A DNA stretch of 64,000 nucleotides from a cyanobacterium endosymbiont of Rhopalodia gibberula. Lineage in GTDB: Bacteria > Cyanobacteriota > Cyanobacteriia > Cyanobacteriales > Microcystaceae. Positions 10,263-20,000 of this stretch are shown piece by piece. Each line of letters begins with the position of its first letter. The stretch's first letter is position 1. The translations under genes were made by a program, and so were the position numbers. The DNA is taken from positions 2,455,740 through 2,519,739 of the forward strand of contig NZ_AP018341.1 of NCBI RefSeq assembly GCF_003574135.1, in the 5' to 3' direction. Below the pieces are notes generated by a model. It saw nothing but the letters and a program-made list of their open reading frames with translations. It made no database searches and was not told where the DNA came from.

Positions 10263-11696
10263 TTGATACTAACGGACATTGTTGCCAGTATAAATACTAG
10301 ATTGAATATTCTTAAGGCAATCGCCATGAAACCAAAAGGCTGGGATCAATTCCTCAAAGAAGTGGCCATCGATCAAAATCTAAAAGGAAGACTTCGAGAA
10401 ATTTTTTTAGTTCGGTTTGCTTATGAAAATTGGCGTAAACCAGATACAGAGGTTTGGGAACTAGCTGAAGCAGCTAGTCATGAGACATATAAGAAACAAA
10501 TGACCGAACTCTACAGTTGTTTTGCCAATGATCAGCCTAATGGCTGTCCTGAATTGGATCCTCGTAGTAAAGGTCCTGGGAAATTCCAAATTTTACGAGA
10601 ATGGCTCAAAGATATTAAATATCCTGATTGGAAACAAGCATCAGCAATACCAACGTTTTCGAGTCTTCCGATGATTGATCTCCAAACGCGCATCAAAGTT
10701 GACTCTCCCATTTATATTCAACGTCCTCCGGTTGAAGTAGATAGTTGCCAAGAAATTCTTAAACCTGGTGCGTTAATTAGGATTAAAGCCCCTGAAAAAA
10801 TGGGGAAAACGTCCCTTCTTAATACTATTCTTGTCTATGCTGAAGCTTCTGACTGTCACAAAGTGTATCTTAATCTCCGTGGTGCAGAAGGGGCAATGTT
10901 TACCACCTTAGATAAATTTCTTCGCTGGTTTTGTGCGAACATTAGTCGAGAGTTAGGCATTAAACCTAAACTAGATGATTATTGGGATGAAGAATTATTT
11001 GGTAGTTTAGTAAGTTGCAAAACTTATTTTCAAAGTTATTTATTAGAACAGATTGACCGCCCTATAGCGTTAGGTTTAGACAATCTTGATCGCATCTTTG
11101 AATATCCCGATATTGCTAAAGATTTTTTACCTATGCTTCGCTATTGGCATGAAGAAGCCAACAATTTAGAAATTTGGCAAAATCTTCGTTTAGTGATTGC
11201 TAATTCTACAGAGGTTTATATCAAACTTGACGCTAATCAATCTCCTTTTAATGTAGGAAGACAAGTTAAATTACCTGGGTTTAAGCTAGAACAAGTACTA
11301 ACTTTGGCTAAATATTATGGATTTAGTTGGTCAGAAGATAAAAAACAACAAGAGTTTGCCAAATATTTAATTGAGATGGTAGGGGGACATCCCTATTTAA
11401 TTCGTCTTGCTTTTGATGCCCTTACTTATAAGAATATTCCTCAAAATAAGCTCTTAGAAGAAGCTTCGACCCAAGGAGGAATTTACGGGTCGCATTTACG
11501 CCGTCATTGGAATAATTTACAATCTTCTTCTAAGTTAGCTGAGGCCATGAAACAAGTGGTGAAAACTAAAATAGGAGTACAGTTAGAACCATCTGTAGCT
11601 TATAAATTAGAGAGTATGGGACTAATTAATTTAGTAGGAGATGAAGCCCAGCCCAGTTGCAAGCTATATCATAGCTATTTTCTGGATAATCTTTAA
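10263..11696 (+). CDS. AAA-like (AAA_35/STAND-type) ATPase
   Basis: The 477-residue product resembles the cyanobacterial 'AAA-like domain' proteins. An N-terminal helical region (1-130) of unknown role precedes a P-loop ATPase domain. The Walker A is GALIRIKAPEKMGKTSLL (about 169-186), and a Walker B-like strand IALGLDNLDRIF lies at 268-279. Further on, 'LVIANSTEVYIKLDANQSPFN' and 'GGHPYLIRLAF' match the sensor and GxP motifs of this family. In the family the ATPase is often a signalling switch fused to protein-interaction domains; here no such C-terminal module is present. The start is uncertain: the longest frame uses TTG at 10263, and an ATG at 10326 would remove 21 residues. No decay was seen. 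Confidence 0.75.
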   Translation: MILTDIVASINTRLNILKAIAMKPKGWDQFLKEVAIDQNLKGRLREIFLVRFAYENWRKPDTEVWELAEAASHETYKKQMTELYSCFANDQPNGCPELDPRSKGPGKFQILREWLKDIKYPDWKQASAIPTFSSLPMIDLQTRIKVDSPIYIQRPPVEVDSCQEILKPGALIRIKAPEKMGKTSLLNTILVYAEASDCHKVYLNLRGAEGAMFTTLDKFLRWFCANISRELGIKPKLDDYWDEELFGSLVSCKTYFQSYLLEQIDRPIALGLDNLDRIFEYPDIAKDFLPMLRYWHEEANNLEIWQNLRLVIANSTEVYIKLDANQSPFNVGRQVKLPGFKLEQVLTLAKYYGFSWSEDKKQQEFAKYLIEMVGGHPYLIRLAFDALTYKNIPQNKLLEEASTQGGIYGSHLRRHWNNLQSSSKLAEAMKQVVKTKIGVQLEPSVAYKLESMGLINLVGDEAQPSCKLYHSYFLDNL

Positions 11697-12063
11697 ACTC
11701 TAATTTTACTGAATGGTATAAGTTGATTTTTCTGCTTTTTCTAATGCTAGGCGCAAATACTAACTCTTTCTGAATTTTAAGCCTTTTTAAGACTATTTGT
11801 GTTCTCACTTATACTCATAATCTTTAGAAGACATAACATATTTATAGTTTTTTTGTGATTTTAACCACAAAAACTTAAATAATTTAGTAAAAATTTATCT
11901 CTAAAAACAACAAAATAGATGTTTCAAAAAATCCTAAATGAATTAAATTGTATAGATGTATAAATTAACTCAAAATAAGATGTTTTAATTTGCAATTTTA
12001 CTTAAACAATATATGTGTGATCTCAATTGCTAATTGGTGATATTAACCATCAAGTTAAAATTA
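11697..12063. other. short AT-rich interval between convergent genes
   Basis: The AAA-like gene and queA end towards each other here. No gene, RNA or clear terminator hairpin was recognised. Confidence 0.4.
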
Positions 12064-13149
12064 CTAGATTATAATTAGCATCCCATCTCCAAAAGAATAA
12101 AATCGATAACGTTGTTCAATCGCTTCTTGATATAAATTCATCAATCTTTCTCGTCCTATTAAAGCACTCACTAACATTAATAAACTTGATCGTGGCAAGT
12201 GAAAATTCGTAATCATTCCATCAACCACTTGCCAGGAATACCCAGGATAAATAAATAGATTAGTCTTACCTTGAAATGGTACTAATCCTCGTTTACCTTG
12301 AGTTTTAGCTATTTGCACTGCCCCTTCCAAAGATCGAACCACTGTTGTTCCTACTGCAATTACTCGTCCCCCATTCTTTTTTGTCTGAGCAATCATCTCC
12401 ACAGTAGTTTGGGGGACCTCCACCCATTCCGAATGCATATCATGTTGGGTAATATCTTCCGCCTCCACAGGACGAAATGTTCCTATCCCCACATGGAGAG
12501 TGACATAAGCTTGAGCGATTCCCTTATCGGTCAACCTTTGTAGCAACTCTGGGGTAAAGTGTAGTCCTGCTGTGGGAGCCGCCACCGCTCCAGGTTTTTG
12601 AGCATAAACGGTTTGATACAGAGCACAGTTATCTTCAAAACCAGTGATATAAGGAGGTAGAGGAATCTTCCCCAGGTGTTTTATCGCTTGCCAAAATAAG
12701 TCCGGTGAAGATTTCTCAAACTGTAACAATCTTCCCCCTGTTGCTGAATCAACTTTAAGTACCTTAGCTTTTAAATAAACGGGGCTTTTTATCTTTCCTT
12801 CTGGAGAGTCAGGAAACCAAATTTCTGAACCAACTTTAAACCGTTTTCCTGGTTTAACCAAAGCCAACCAACACAACGGGGCTTTTTCTTCTAATAGCAA
12901 GATCTCAACAGGTGCGCCTGTCTGTTTATGTCCATAAAGTCTAGCCCGAATAACACGAGTATCATTAAGCACTAATAAGTCTCCTGGCAATAACCACTGA
13001 GGTAACTCTCGGAACACACTATGAACTTGAGTCGTCAAGCAATTAACTACCAATAGTCGAGAACTATCTCTAGGGGTAACAGGTTTTTGGGCAATCAACT
13101 CAGGTGGCAATTGATAATCGTAACTCGATAATAAACAGTCATCAGTCAT
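12064..13149 (-). CDS. queA: S-adenosylmethionine:tRNA ribosyltransferase-isomerase
   Basis: QueA transfers and isomerises the ribosyl part of SAM onto 7-aminomethyl-7-deazaguanine in tRNA, making epoxyqueuosine. The product of about 361 residues carries the family hallmarks in order: YxLPxELIAQxPxxPRDxSRLL at the N-terminus, LNDTRVIRARLYG, GxxEILLLE, PPYI followed by YQTVYA, GAVAAPTAGLHFT, THVGxGTFxPV-like 'LHVGIGTFRPV', and a C-terminal TNFHLPRSSLLMLVSA. The frame is open 14 codons further upstream, but the ATG at 13149 (MTDDCLLSSYDY) fits the family. The gene is isolated and intact. Confidence 0.95.
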   Translation of the reverse strand: MTDDCLLSSYDYQLPPELIAQKPVTPRDSSRLLVVNCLTTQVHSVFRELPQWLLPGDLLVLNDTRVIRARLYGHKQTGAPVEILLLEEKAPLCWLALVKPGKRFKVGSEIWFPDSPEGKIKSPVYLKAKVLKVDSATGGRLLQFEKSSPDLFWQAIKHLGKIPLPPYITGFEDNCALYQTVYAQKPGAVAAPTAGLHFTPELLQRLTDKGIAQAYVTLHVGIGTFRPVEAEDITQHDMHSEWVEVPQTTVEMIAQTKKNGGRVIAVGTTVVRSLEGAVQIAKTQGKRGLVPFQGKTNLFIYPGYSWQVVDGMITNFHLPRSSLLMLVSALIGRERLMNLYQEAIEQRYRFYSFGDGMLIII

Positions 13150-13298
13150 AGGGAAAACAAAAATCTGAAGAAATTGGGTAGTTTCCCCCATTGTAAAACG
13201 TCTAAAATGGGGGGGAGTCCCCTATGATAATTAGTTAGATTATTGTCACCCTAGAAAACGCAGGATAATTAATTAAGCAGATAACTTAGAGAGAAACA

Positions 13299-13688
13299 AT
13301 GGACTATATTTACTTTCTTGGTAACGCAAGCTTAACCCTACGGGCCATCGAATACTTACAATCGACGAACGACTGGCCATCTTGTTCGATGACAGTTGTT
13401 CATCAAATTAATGGTTGGATCGTTAGGGTCAAGTTTAAACAGCCTTTAACTCCTTACCAACACGAGAATTTTAGGGCATTTATGAATGAAATCGGTATCC
13501 CCTACGAACTTGAAATCCGTCTTCAAATGGTTTTCTGGAGTTTAGAAACGGGACAATCTCCCATTGATGTCATGCGTCGTTATCAAGTGGCTATTGTTTC
13601 TCACGGCTCTCCCGATATTAATGACATAGAGGCATTTCGGCAACAGTTCACCAAAGGCTTAGGTTATTGCCCAGAAACTTTAGCTTAA
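13299..13688 (+). CDS. conserved cyanobacterial protein of unknown function
   Basis: The 129-residue, soluble, acidic-to-neutral protein begins MDYIYFLGNASLTLRAIEYL. It has no signal peptide and no membrane segment. It resembles small hypothetical proteins conserved in unicellular nitrogen-fixing cyanobacteria, but I cannot name a domain. It has a conserved-looking core with a tryptophan-rich beta segment (VHQINGWIVRVKF) and a helical C-terminal half. It is divergent from queA with about 150 bases between starts, so the two share a promoter region. It is intact in an eroding genome, which suggests it is needed. Confidence 0.7.
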   Translation: MDYIYFLGNASLTLRAIEYLQSTNDWPSCSMTVVHQINGWIVRVKFKQPLTPYQHENFRAFMNEIGIPYELEIRLQMVFWSLETGQSPIDVMRRYQVAIVSHGSPDINDIEAFRQQFTKGLGYCPETLA

Positions 13689-14010
13689 TTTGTCAAAAAA
13701 TTTGGATAGAAATCCTTTCGTAGAACGATAGCCTTGCATCGGAGTATCATGTAGGTTAAGAGATCAATCCAAGATGATTCTTAAGTTAAAACAGCTTTTA
13801 GGGTAAAATCCAGTTAACCTAACTAACTGGTAGCGCAGACAATATCAAGTAGAGGCAGTTTTGTTGAAGCAGAAATATAAATTGTGAGGCTCAGGAGTAA
13901 CTCCTGTTTTACGGCGTGTGAAGATGTTAAAACTATTCCTATTAATTCGGCACAAAAGAGGCCATGACACGGTATACTCCACCCAGGGATATTGATTAAC
14001 TAGAAAAGTA
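13689..14010. other. glmU upstream region
   Basis: About 320 bases with no complete gene. The part near 13830-13930 is noticeably richer in G than its surroundings and may be a remnant of coding or RNA sequence, but no family could be identified. Confidence 0.3.
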
Positions 14011-15372
14011 ATGGTAGCCGTAGCAATTCTCGCAGCAGGACGTGGAACACGGATGAAGTCAGACCTTCCTAAGGTACTTCATCAAGTGGGGGGGCGTTCA
14101 TTGGTAGAACGGGTACTTGAAAGTTGTTACCTGCTCAATCCATCTCGAAAACTCGTCATTGTAGGTTATGAAGCTCAGCCAGTTCAACAGTCATTGCATC
14201 AAGTTGGTTTCTTAGAATTTGTTGAGCAAAGGGAACAATTAGGCACAGGCCATGCCATCCAACAATTGTTGCCCTATTTGAAAGACTTTGCCGGAGATTT
14301 ATTAGTTTTAAATGGAGATGTGCCTTTATTAAGGCCTGAAACATTAGAAAATTTACTTAAGAGTCATCAACTTCATCGTAATGCTGCTACATTACTCACA
14401 GCCCATCTACCTAATCCAAAAGGATATGGACGGGTATTTTGTGATGGTGACAATTTAGTCAGACAAATTGTAGAAGATCGTGACTGTAACGCTGCCCAAA
14501 AACAAAACCATCGCATTAATGGAGGTATTTATTGTTTCAATTGGCCAAAATTAGCCGAAGTGCTGCCGAAACTCTCTCCTAATAATGATCAAGAAGAATA
14601 TTATTTAACAGATGTGGTTAAATATCTATCTCCTGTAATGGCAGTAGATGTGGAAGATTATTTTGAGATTAGTGGGATTAATGATCGTAAACAATTGGCT
14701 ATGGCCAATGATATCCTTCAAAATCGTATTAAAGATTATTGGATGGCTCAAGGGGTAACCATGACTGCTCCTGATAGTATCACTATTGACGACACCGTCG
14801 AATTACAACCTGATGTTGTGATCGAACCCCAAAGTCACTTAAGGGGAAATACTGTTATTGGGAAAGGGAGTATCATCGGACCAGGAACTCTAATTGAAAA
14901 TAGTAAAGTTGGTGAAAACGTAATAGTACTCTATTCGGTCATCATTGATAGTCAAGTAGCTGATGGATGTCGTGTTGGACCCTATACACATTTGCGGGGT
15001 CAAGCTCGGGTGGGAGAGTCCTCTCGTATTGGTAATTTTGTAGAAATTAAAAAGTCAATCATCGGACAAAAAACCAATGTGGCTCATCTTTCCTATTTGG
15101 GGGATGCAACCTTAGGAGAAGGGGTTAACGTGGGGGCTGGGACCATTACCGCTAACTATGATGGAGTGCAAAAACATTCAACCATTATTGGTAATGGAAC
15201 AAAAACTGGAGCTAATAGTGTGTTCGTGGCCCCAGTGACGTTAGGGGACAATGTCACTGTAGCTGCGGGGTCTGTTGTCACCGATAATGTCCCCGATCAA
15301 GCGTTAGTAATTGCTCGAGAACGGCAGCGAATTATTAAGGATTGGAAAATGAGTATTAAGAAGAAAAATTAG
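14011..15372 (+). CDS. glmU: bifunctional UDP-GlcNAc pyrophosphorylase / GlcN-1-P acetyltransferase
   Basis: GlmU makes UDP-N-acetylglucosamine, the precursor of peptidoglycan and lipid A, from glucosamine-1-phosphate, acetyl-CoA and UTP. The N-terminal uridyltransferase has [18 protein letters not shown] at 7-24. The C-terminal half is a left-handed beta-helix of hexapeptide repeats (for example [20 protein letters not shown] and [13 protein letters not shown]), followed by the acetyltransferase segment [27 protein letters not shown]. The length of 453 residues is normal. It is intact and stands alone. Confidence 0.97.
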   Translation: MVAVAILAAGRGTRMKSDLPKVLHQVGGRSLVERVLESCYLLNPSRKLVIVGYEAQPVQQSLHQVGFLEFVEQREQLGTGHAIQQLLPYLKDFAGDLLVLNGDVPLLRPETLENLLKSHQLHRNAATLLTAHLPNPKGYGRVFCDGDNLVRQIVEDRDCNAAQKQNHRINGGIYCFNWPKLAEVLPKLSPNNDQEEYYLTDVVKYLSPVMAVDVEDYFEISGINDRKQLAMANDILQNRIKDYWMAQGVTMTAPDSITIDDTVELQPDVVIEPQSHLRGNTVIGKGSIIGPGTLIENSKVGENVIVLYSVIIDSQVADGCRVGPYTHLRGQARVGESSRIGNFVEIKKSIIGQKTNVAHLSYLGDATLGEGVNVGAGTITANYDGVQKHSTIIGNGTKTGANSVFVAPVTLGDNVTVAAGSVVTDNVPDQALVIARERQRIIKDWKMSIKKKN

Positions 15373-15719
15373 TAGTTTATTCTACTCAACGAGATAGATA
15401 ATAACTGACGTAAAATTACTTAGGCTAGAAGCCCTACTTTTTAATTATAAGTAGTTGGACGTTAATAAATAACACTATGTCAGTAAATTACAAGAGAGTA
15501 GATAGATTGTTAATTTAACTTAAAAAAATCGAAAAGTATCCTAGCGTTAGAATCTAAAACAAAGCTAAAAATCAGTATAATATGGATATTTTTTAGTGTA
15601 AGTTTGACAGTTGTTTCTACCTGGTTAAACAAGATTTAGTCTTTTTTATTTTATTTTTAGTTGATCGACTTTTCCAAATTTCTAAGTCTTAATAATAAAT
15701 CTTTTTACTTCTAAACTAT
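15373..15719. other. AT-rich interval, no gene seen
   Basis: No reading frame or family motif was recognised after glmU. Confidence 0.4.
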
Positions 15720-15960
15720 TCGATGCCGAGCATGATTTAATGGACTCTGTCACTGCTGTCGTCAGTTTATATTTATCTTCCAACATCCTACTGGCCAATA
15801 CATTCTCTTTCATTCTTTGCTATTTTTACTCAATTATGTTCAATTTTAGGGAATAAGCAGGCAAAAATGTATAAATCCTACTTTCTCTGTCTTTTATACT
15901 GTACTTTTGTGGCGCTACTAACATAAATAAGTTCATAGCCTTCAACAATCATTTTTTTTT
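15720..15960 (-). mobile_element. possible transposase fragment
   Basis: The minus strand reads VEGYELIYVSSATKVQYKR near 15930 and then DLYIFACLFPKIEHN near 15840, which resembles the IS630 block FLPxYSPxLNxIE that precedes the catalytic glutamate. Stops interrupt it. This is too short to be sure. Confidence 0.25.
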
Positions 15961-16211
15961 AACAAAAAGTCTTTAATCTTTTTTTTATTTTGTTATCTTG
16001 CTAGTTCATTAACTTAATAATATCGAGTAAGTAGCTTTTAATTTTTATTTAAAAAAATTTTTCATCTCTAGACTTAAGCCGTTAAAGTTGAATTTATTGT
16101 GTACTACTTTAATTAATTTTTTTATAAAAATATCGATTTTGGTTGTGAAAACCTACTTCTAACAAAAAAGAAACAATCTAGGTAAAAGCAATTACTAGAA
16201 AACTTTATTTA

Positions 16212-16249
16212 GCTTTGCATATTAGTTAACTTAAACTAATATGCAAAGC
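16212..16249. repeat. perfect 16-bp inverted repeat, 6-nt loop
   Basis: GCTTTGCATATTAGTT at 16212-16227 pairs exactly with AACTAATATGCAAAGC at 16234-16249. The right arm overlaps an ATG that begins the IS fragment reading MQSQNYVELR, so the hairpin sits at the 5' edge of that remnant. Confidence 0.9.
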
Positions 16250-16620
16250 CAAAATTATGTAGAATTAAGAACATGGTGTTTACTTTTAAGAGTATTTCAG
16301 GGATGGAATCTCAAAAATAGTGTTTTTGCTGTAGGAATAAATTATGATGACAGTGGGAGAATTGTCATAAGATATAATGAATCGGGAAAGTAAAAGGAGA
16401 AAAAAACCTCTACTAACTGACAAACCACTTCAAAAATTAGTCCACCAATTTAGAATTAAGACCAACCGACGAACGAATATGAACAGGCTCGAAAATCACG
16501 TCGAAAAAGTTTAGGAGCAGAAAGAATAAGATTACTTGAAAAAATTAAGATACTCTTGTCGAAATTAGAGACAAAAACATAGAAATAGAAAGTTTATTTA
16601 ACAAAAAATATTCGTTAAAA
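16240..16620 (+). mobile_element. IS remnant with helix-turn-helix N-terminus
   Basis: The forward strand gives QNYVELRTWCLLLRVFQGWN, then LKNSVFAVGINYDDSGRIVI RYNESGK, then LLTDKPLQKLVHQFRIK after a stop, and later RKSLGAERIRLLEKIKILLS. This is the layout of a helix-turn-helix transposase N-terminus of IS630 type. The same pieces occur on the minus strand at about 22980-23840 and 55540-56400, so these are three decayed copies of one element. The C-terminal half is not recognisable here. Confidence 0.5.
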
Positions 16621-17035
16621 ATTAACTTGAATAATTTTAAAAGTAATAAAAATATCCAGAAGTTAGAATGAATAGTTAGCTTTCAACTATCAGTTAGCAT
16701 GAAACGTAAATACAGTCATTTTTCTTACTATTGTTTAAATTTAGCTTTGACTAAATAACTTGTATTCACTGAGTAATTTTTATTAAAAATAATCGCATCT
16801 ATTCTCTTGTATTTGCAGTATTTTTTAGCTTTATATACATTTTTATATAGGAATTTTACAAACTTTTTCTTTTTTAAGATCCTTATTGATAAAGTCTCAT
16901 GAGAACTTTTATTTGGTTCCTATATTACTATTTAGTTGTTCACTCTTTTTTTAAACATGGAAGTAACCAATCACTAATAAATTTTCAGTATCCTATTATA
17001 CTATTTTATTTTTTGCTTAGAACATATAGTTTTTT
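16621..17035. other. AT-rich interval between IS remnants
   Basis: Low-complexity A/T sequence; nothing recognised. Confidence 0.4.
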
Positions 17036-17965
17036 TCAATTGGGTAGCTCATGATAATAGCAGTGAGTAAACCAGCCAATTATATTTTCATCGATTGCTG
17101 AATCAATTGCTTTATTTATAGCTTGATTAAGTCTTCTAGAATTCGTAGATCCTGAGTTAGAAAATATTTTTAATTTTCGATAAATAGTTTTCAATGGGAT
17201 TAAAACCAGAAAAATATGAAGATAACAACACAAATATTGCCCCTATAGATTTCATTAGTTCTCTAAACTTTTATGGCTTTATGAGATAAAAAATTATCCA
17301 CGAACCATACAAATTACTGATTAGATTTGTGGTATTAGCACTTCTGTTTCATGAATGAGAAAAGATTCTTTTAATTTTTCCATCGTTCAAAAGCAAAGGA
17401 GGATAAAGAATCCGATATAGTGATCGCTTCAATTAAAATAATATTTTTTCCTCAGTATATTAGTCCATTTTTCATAAGCTCGCTTTCTTTTAGTTGCTCT
17501 TATTTCTTCAGTAAAAATTAGATCTTTAAAGTTTAAGTTGTTCAAGTATCGTTGAATATTCTCATACCAAAACCTTAACCATATCTATGTAGGATTACAA
17601 GGCATGAAATGGTTTTTTGAGTTAAGTTAAGTTCCTAGACTAAATGACATATAATTAAGTATTGTTTCGTATAGGCGAGTCCTTAATCCTTGTAAAGTAG
17701 CCTCGTTATCTCATTCTAGCAATTATTCAACAATAATAAGTTTTTATGCTCCAATTTAAGGGGTTCTTCTCAGCAATAAGAGAATAATCATATTTTTTTT
17801 GCTGTTTTCTAATGTCTAAGAAGTGATTGACAAAACTACAACTGACTCGAAAACGCCCTGCTAGTTATTGAGTTAATTGATCTTATTTCTCAGTTTCTGT
17901 GATTTTAGTAGGAATACCTATGGAGTATGGCCTCACTTTCTAGTGAAACTAGACATCTTTTTGAT
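17036..17965 (-). mobile_element. IS630-type transposase pseudogene, nearly full length
   Basis: Read on the minus strand from 17965, the remnant begins RPYSIGIPTKITE then LAGRFRVSCSFVN, the usual N-terminal helix-turn-helix of IS630 transposases. Near 17310 comes DNFLSHKAIKV (second catalytic block), then near 17230 a piece reading FSGFNPIENYLSKIKN (third block, PxxNPIE). It ends with LNQAINKAIDSAIDENIIGW and FTHCYYHELPN up to a stop at 17036. Several frameshifts and stops break it. The C-terminal part is related to the 5241-5810 remnant. No terminal repeats or target duplication could be fixed. Confidence 0.8.
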
Positions 17966-18075
17966 TCATTTACTTTAATCTATCCAAGCTGTAACACACT
18001 GGTGTCGGGGAATTGCTTAAGAGGAGAAAGTCTATAGTTTTTGTGGAGTGTAGGAATTAGTTTTCTTTCAAACAA

Positions 18076-18516
18076 TCATGAAGGCAGAACCCCGCCATTT
18101 TGATTAAATAATTCAAAGACTTGACGACAGAAACATTTAAGTCTTTCCCCTACATCTGCGGCTGGTTGATAACTTCCCTCAAATTGCCAATCACACACTG
18201 TTGAAAGTCGCCAAGCCTGGCCTTGATAATTAAACGCTGCTGTGTCGACTCCAACTAATTTTTTGGAGTCATCCCCGGGATCTTGATGGAAACGAATTTG
18301 TACCAACAAACTACAACTTTGGAAACGAGGACTCCATCCAGGCAAATGAAACCCGATGTCAATGGAATCGGGATCAACTAATTCAAGGGTATCCTGGTCA
18401 TCATACCAAGGTTTAAGATCTGCTTTGGCATCAGGAAAATGCGACTTAAATAGATGGACAATGACTGCAATCTTAGTAGCCACTTCTAGTCCTTGTGCTT
18501 TTTCCGACGCGTTCAT
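18076..18516 (-). CDS. conserved cyanobacterial protein of unknown function
   Basis: The 146-residue soluble protein begins MNASEKAQGLEVATKIAVIV. The start at 18516 has GAGGAG about 8 bases upstream. An in-frame upstream extension of 11 codons is possible but has no ribosome site. The sequence has an N-terminal helix, a central segment WYDDQDTLELVDPDSIDIGF followed by beta strands (LLVQIRFHQD, WRLSTVCDWQFEG), and a C-terminal helix with two cysteines (LKCFCRQVFELF). No family could be named. It is intact between an IS remnant and a pseudogene. Confidence 0.65.
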   Translation of the reverse strand: MNASEKAQGLEVATKIAVIVHLFKSHFPDAKADLKPWYDDQDTLELVDPDSIDIGFHLPGWSPRFQSCSLLVQIRFHQDPGDDSKKLVGVDTAAFNYQGQAWRLSTVCDWQFEGSYQPAADVGERLKCFCRQVFELFNQNGGVLPS

Positions 18517-18639
18517 AGTGTAATCTCCTCTCACATACAGATAGACCAACAGGTTTTAATTAAATCTTAGATGGTAAACTTAATGAATTTCCTCTGTTCT
18601 ATGCCACGATTTTAATAAGTTTCTCCATAGATAATGACA

Positions 18640-19460
18640 ACAAAACCAAAAGTTCATGACAGAGCATTTTCTGATCATTGGTTTTCTTAAGTAATTTTAT
18701 CGGGAGATTCTCCCAATCTAATGAGACTAAAAAACCCTCTGTTATTCTTTAATCCATGGACTACTTTTCTATAGCTATACTTACTTACCGAGAAATAACA
18801 CCTATCTTAGCGAAAAAAGGTTTTTTAATGATAGCCCCTGATTGAATTGGTTTTGGAAAATCCGTTTAAGATAAAGAAGGATTTACCTATACTTCCCAAG
18901 CTTAACAGTTAGAAGTTAGGAGTGTTTATTGAAGTCTTATATCTTAAGCAATCTATACGTCGTCCAAGGTTTTCTAGTCTCAGGGGGAATATAATATGCC
19001 TTTGCTCACCTTGGAAAAATTGATTGCCTGATTGTATTTAATACTCCCATGTCACCTGATGTAAAATTCTCATAGAGCACGAAACAGTAGGAAATTTCTC
19101 TCATGGCGGATATAATAACTCAAAATATACTAATTATCTATCAAAATATCAATAAAAGAAGTAAGTTTATTTTTTATAATAAAAAAACGGCAATGTGTCT
19201 ACAACCGTAAAAGTTCAGCTGTGGGACGGTCTTGGCTGTCTACCATAATGATGGCTATTCGAAAAGGAGTTAATACTTGGGGCTATTGTCACCTTAATTG
19301 TTTGGAGAATGGCTGTTATCTGACTATTTTTAGAGATTTACTAAGGCTCAGCGGCTATTTTATGAAACCGTAAGATTGCTTAGTGTCGATGAGGATAAAC
19401 ACTATTCCCAAGAACATTGGGTGCAAGAAGTGAGCAATTTAATTGTGAATAGTAGCAATA
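18640..19460 (+). pseudogene. alpha/beta-hydrolase (haloalkane dehalogenase-like) pseudogene
   Basis: Collinear pieces of an alpha/beta hydrolase are spread over 0.8 kb. Near 18800-18870 the DNA reads TPILAKKGFLMIAPD, an in-frame TGA, then IGFGKSV; the family has APDLIGFGKSD here. A nucleophile-elbow-like part follows near 18965 (VVQGF in another frame), then SPDVKFS near 19055 and ADIITQN near 19105. Near 19340-19450 the C-terminus reads FTKAQRLFYETVRLLS then DKHYSQEHWVQEVSNLIVN, containing the expected catalytic histidine. It ends just before the 45-nt palindrome at 19465-19509, which is probably its old terminator. Confidence 0.72.
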
Positions 19461-19464
19461 GAAT

Positions 19465-19509
19465 AACATCAAGTCCTAGGTCGATAATATCGACCTAGGA
19501 CTTGATGTT
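19465..19509. terminator. perfect 22-bp inverted repeat with 1-nt centre
   Basis: The left arm 19465-19486 and right arm 19488-19509 are exact reverse complements, with core TCCTAGGTCGATA / TATCGACCTAGGA, separated by one base. It is far more GC-rich than its surroundings. It starts within a few bases of the 3' end of the hydrolase pseudogene, so a transcription terminator is the likeliest role, although the T-run (GTCTTTTT) starts some 10 bases downstream. Confidence 0.6.
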
Positions 19510-20000
19510 CGTGACCGTCTTTTTAGTGAGTTGTAGTGGTTTCCAGGCGTCTATTTTCACCACCTCTTTCTTTGAAAAATTGAGCAACTGTAAGTTTTGA
19601 TTGGACTGATTGCAGAAGTGTGGAAAAAATGTTAACCTTAAAGTTTAAAGCTTAAATTAATGAATCTTAAAGCACACTTGGGCAACAGATGAATAATTTA
19701 CACTATTCTCTGCTGCCCAAGGACCAAAAGATAACTTCTAATTTAGTTAAGAAGTTATTTAATCATTTTGAACAGATCAATGCAGCGGCTAGAAATCTCA
19801 ATAGATTAGCCGTTTACAACTAAAACTATCAGGCTGTTTGGGACTTTGATACCTTCTTATATCTGATTCTTCAATTTAGTTAAGTTAATTAATAGTTAAC
19901 AGTAGTAGGTTATCCATTTTTAATCATTTTAATCGTTGACATATTAATTACTTTTTTATACCATTTACATTTTAATTTCATCCCTTATTTTTGAGTAAAA
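19510..20000. other. interval before the FAD oxidase gene
   Basis: No intact gene was found. A few short coding-like stretches occur near 19660-19830 (for example a forward piece reading TDFGTDE-like text with stops), but nothing could be assigned. Confidence 0.3.

Noticed and set aside
12298-12543. 81-codon forward frame within queA.
   Set aside because: Antisense shadow of queA; the queA frame carries all family motifs.
13820-13930. G-richer stretch before glmU that might be an RNA gene, riboswitch or TnpB guide RNA scar.
   Set aside because: No fold or motif could be matched, and the coding remnants in it have stops in every frame.
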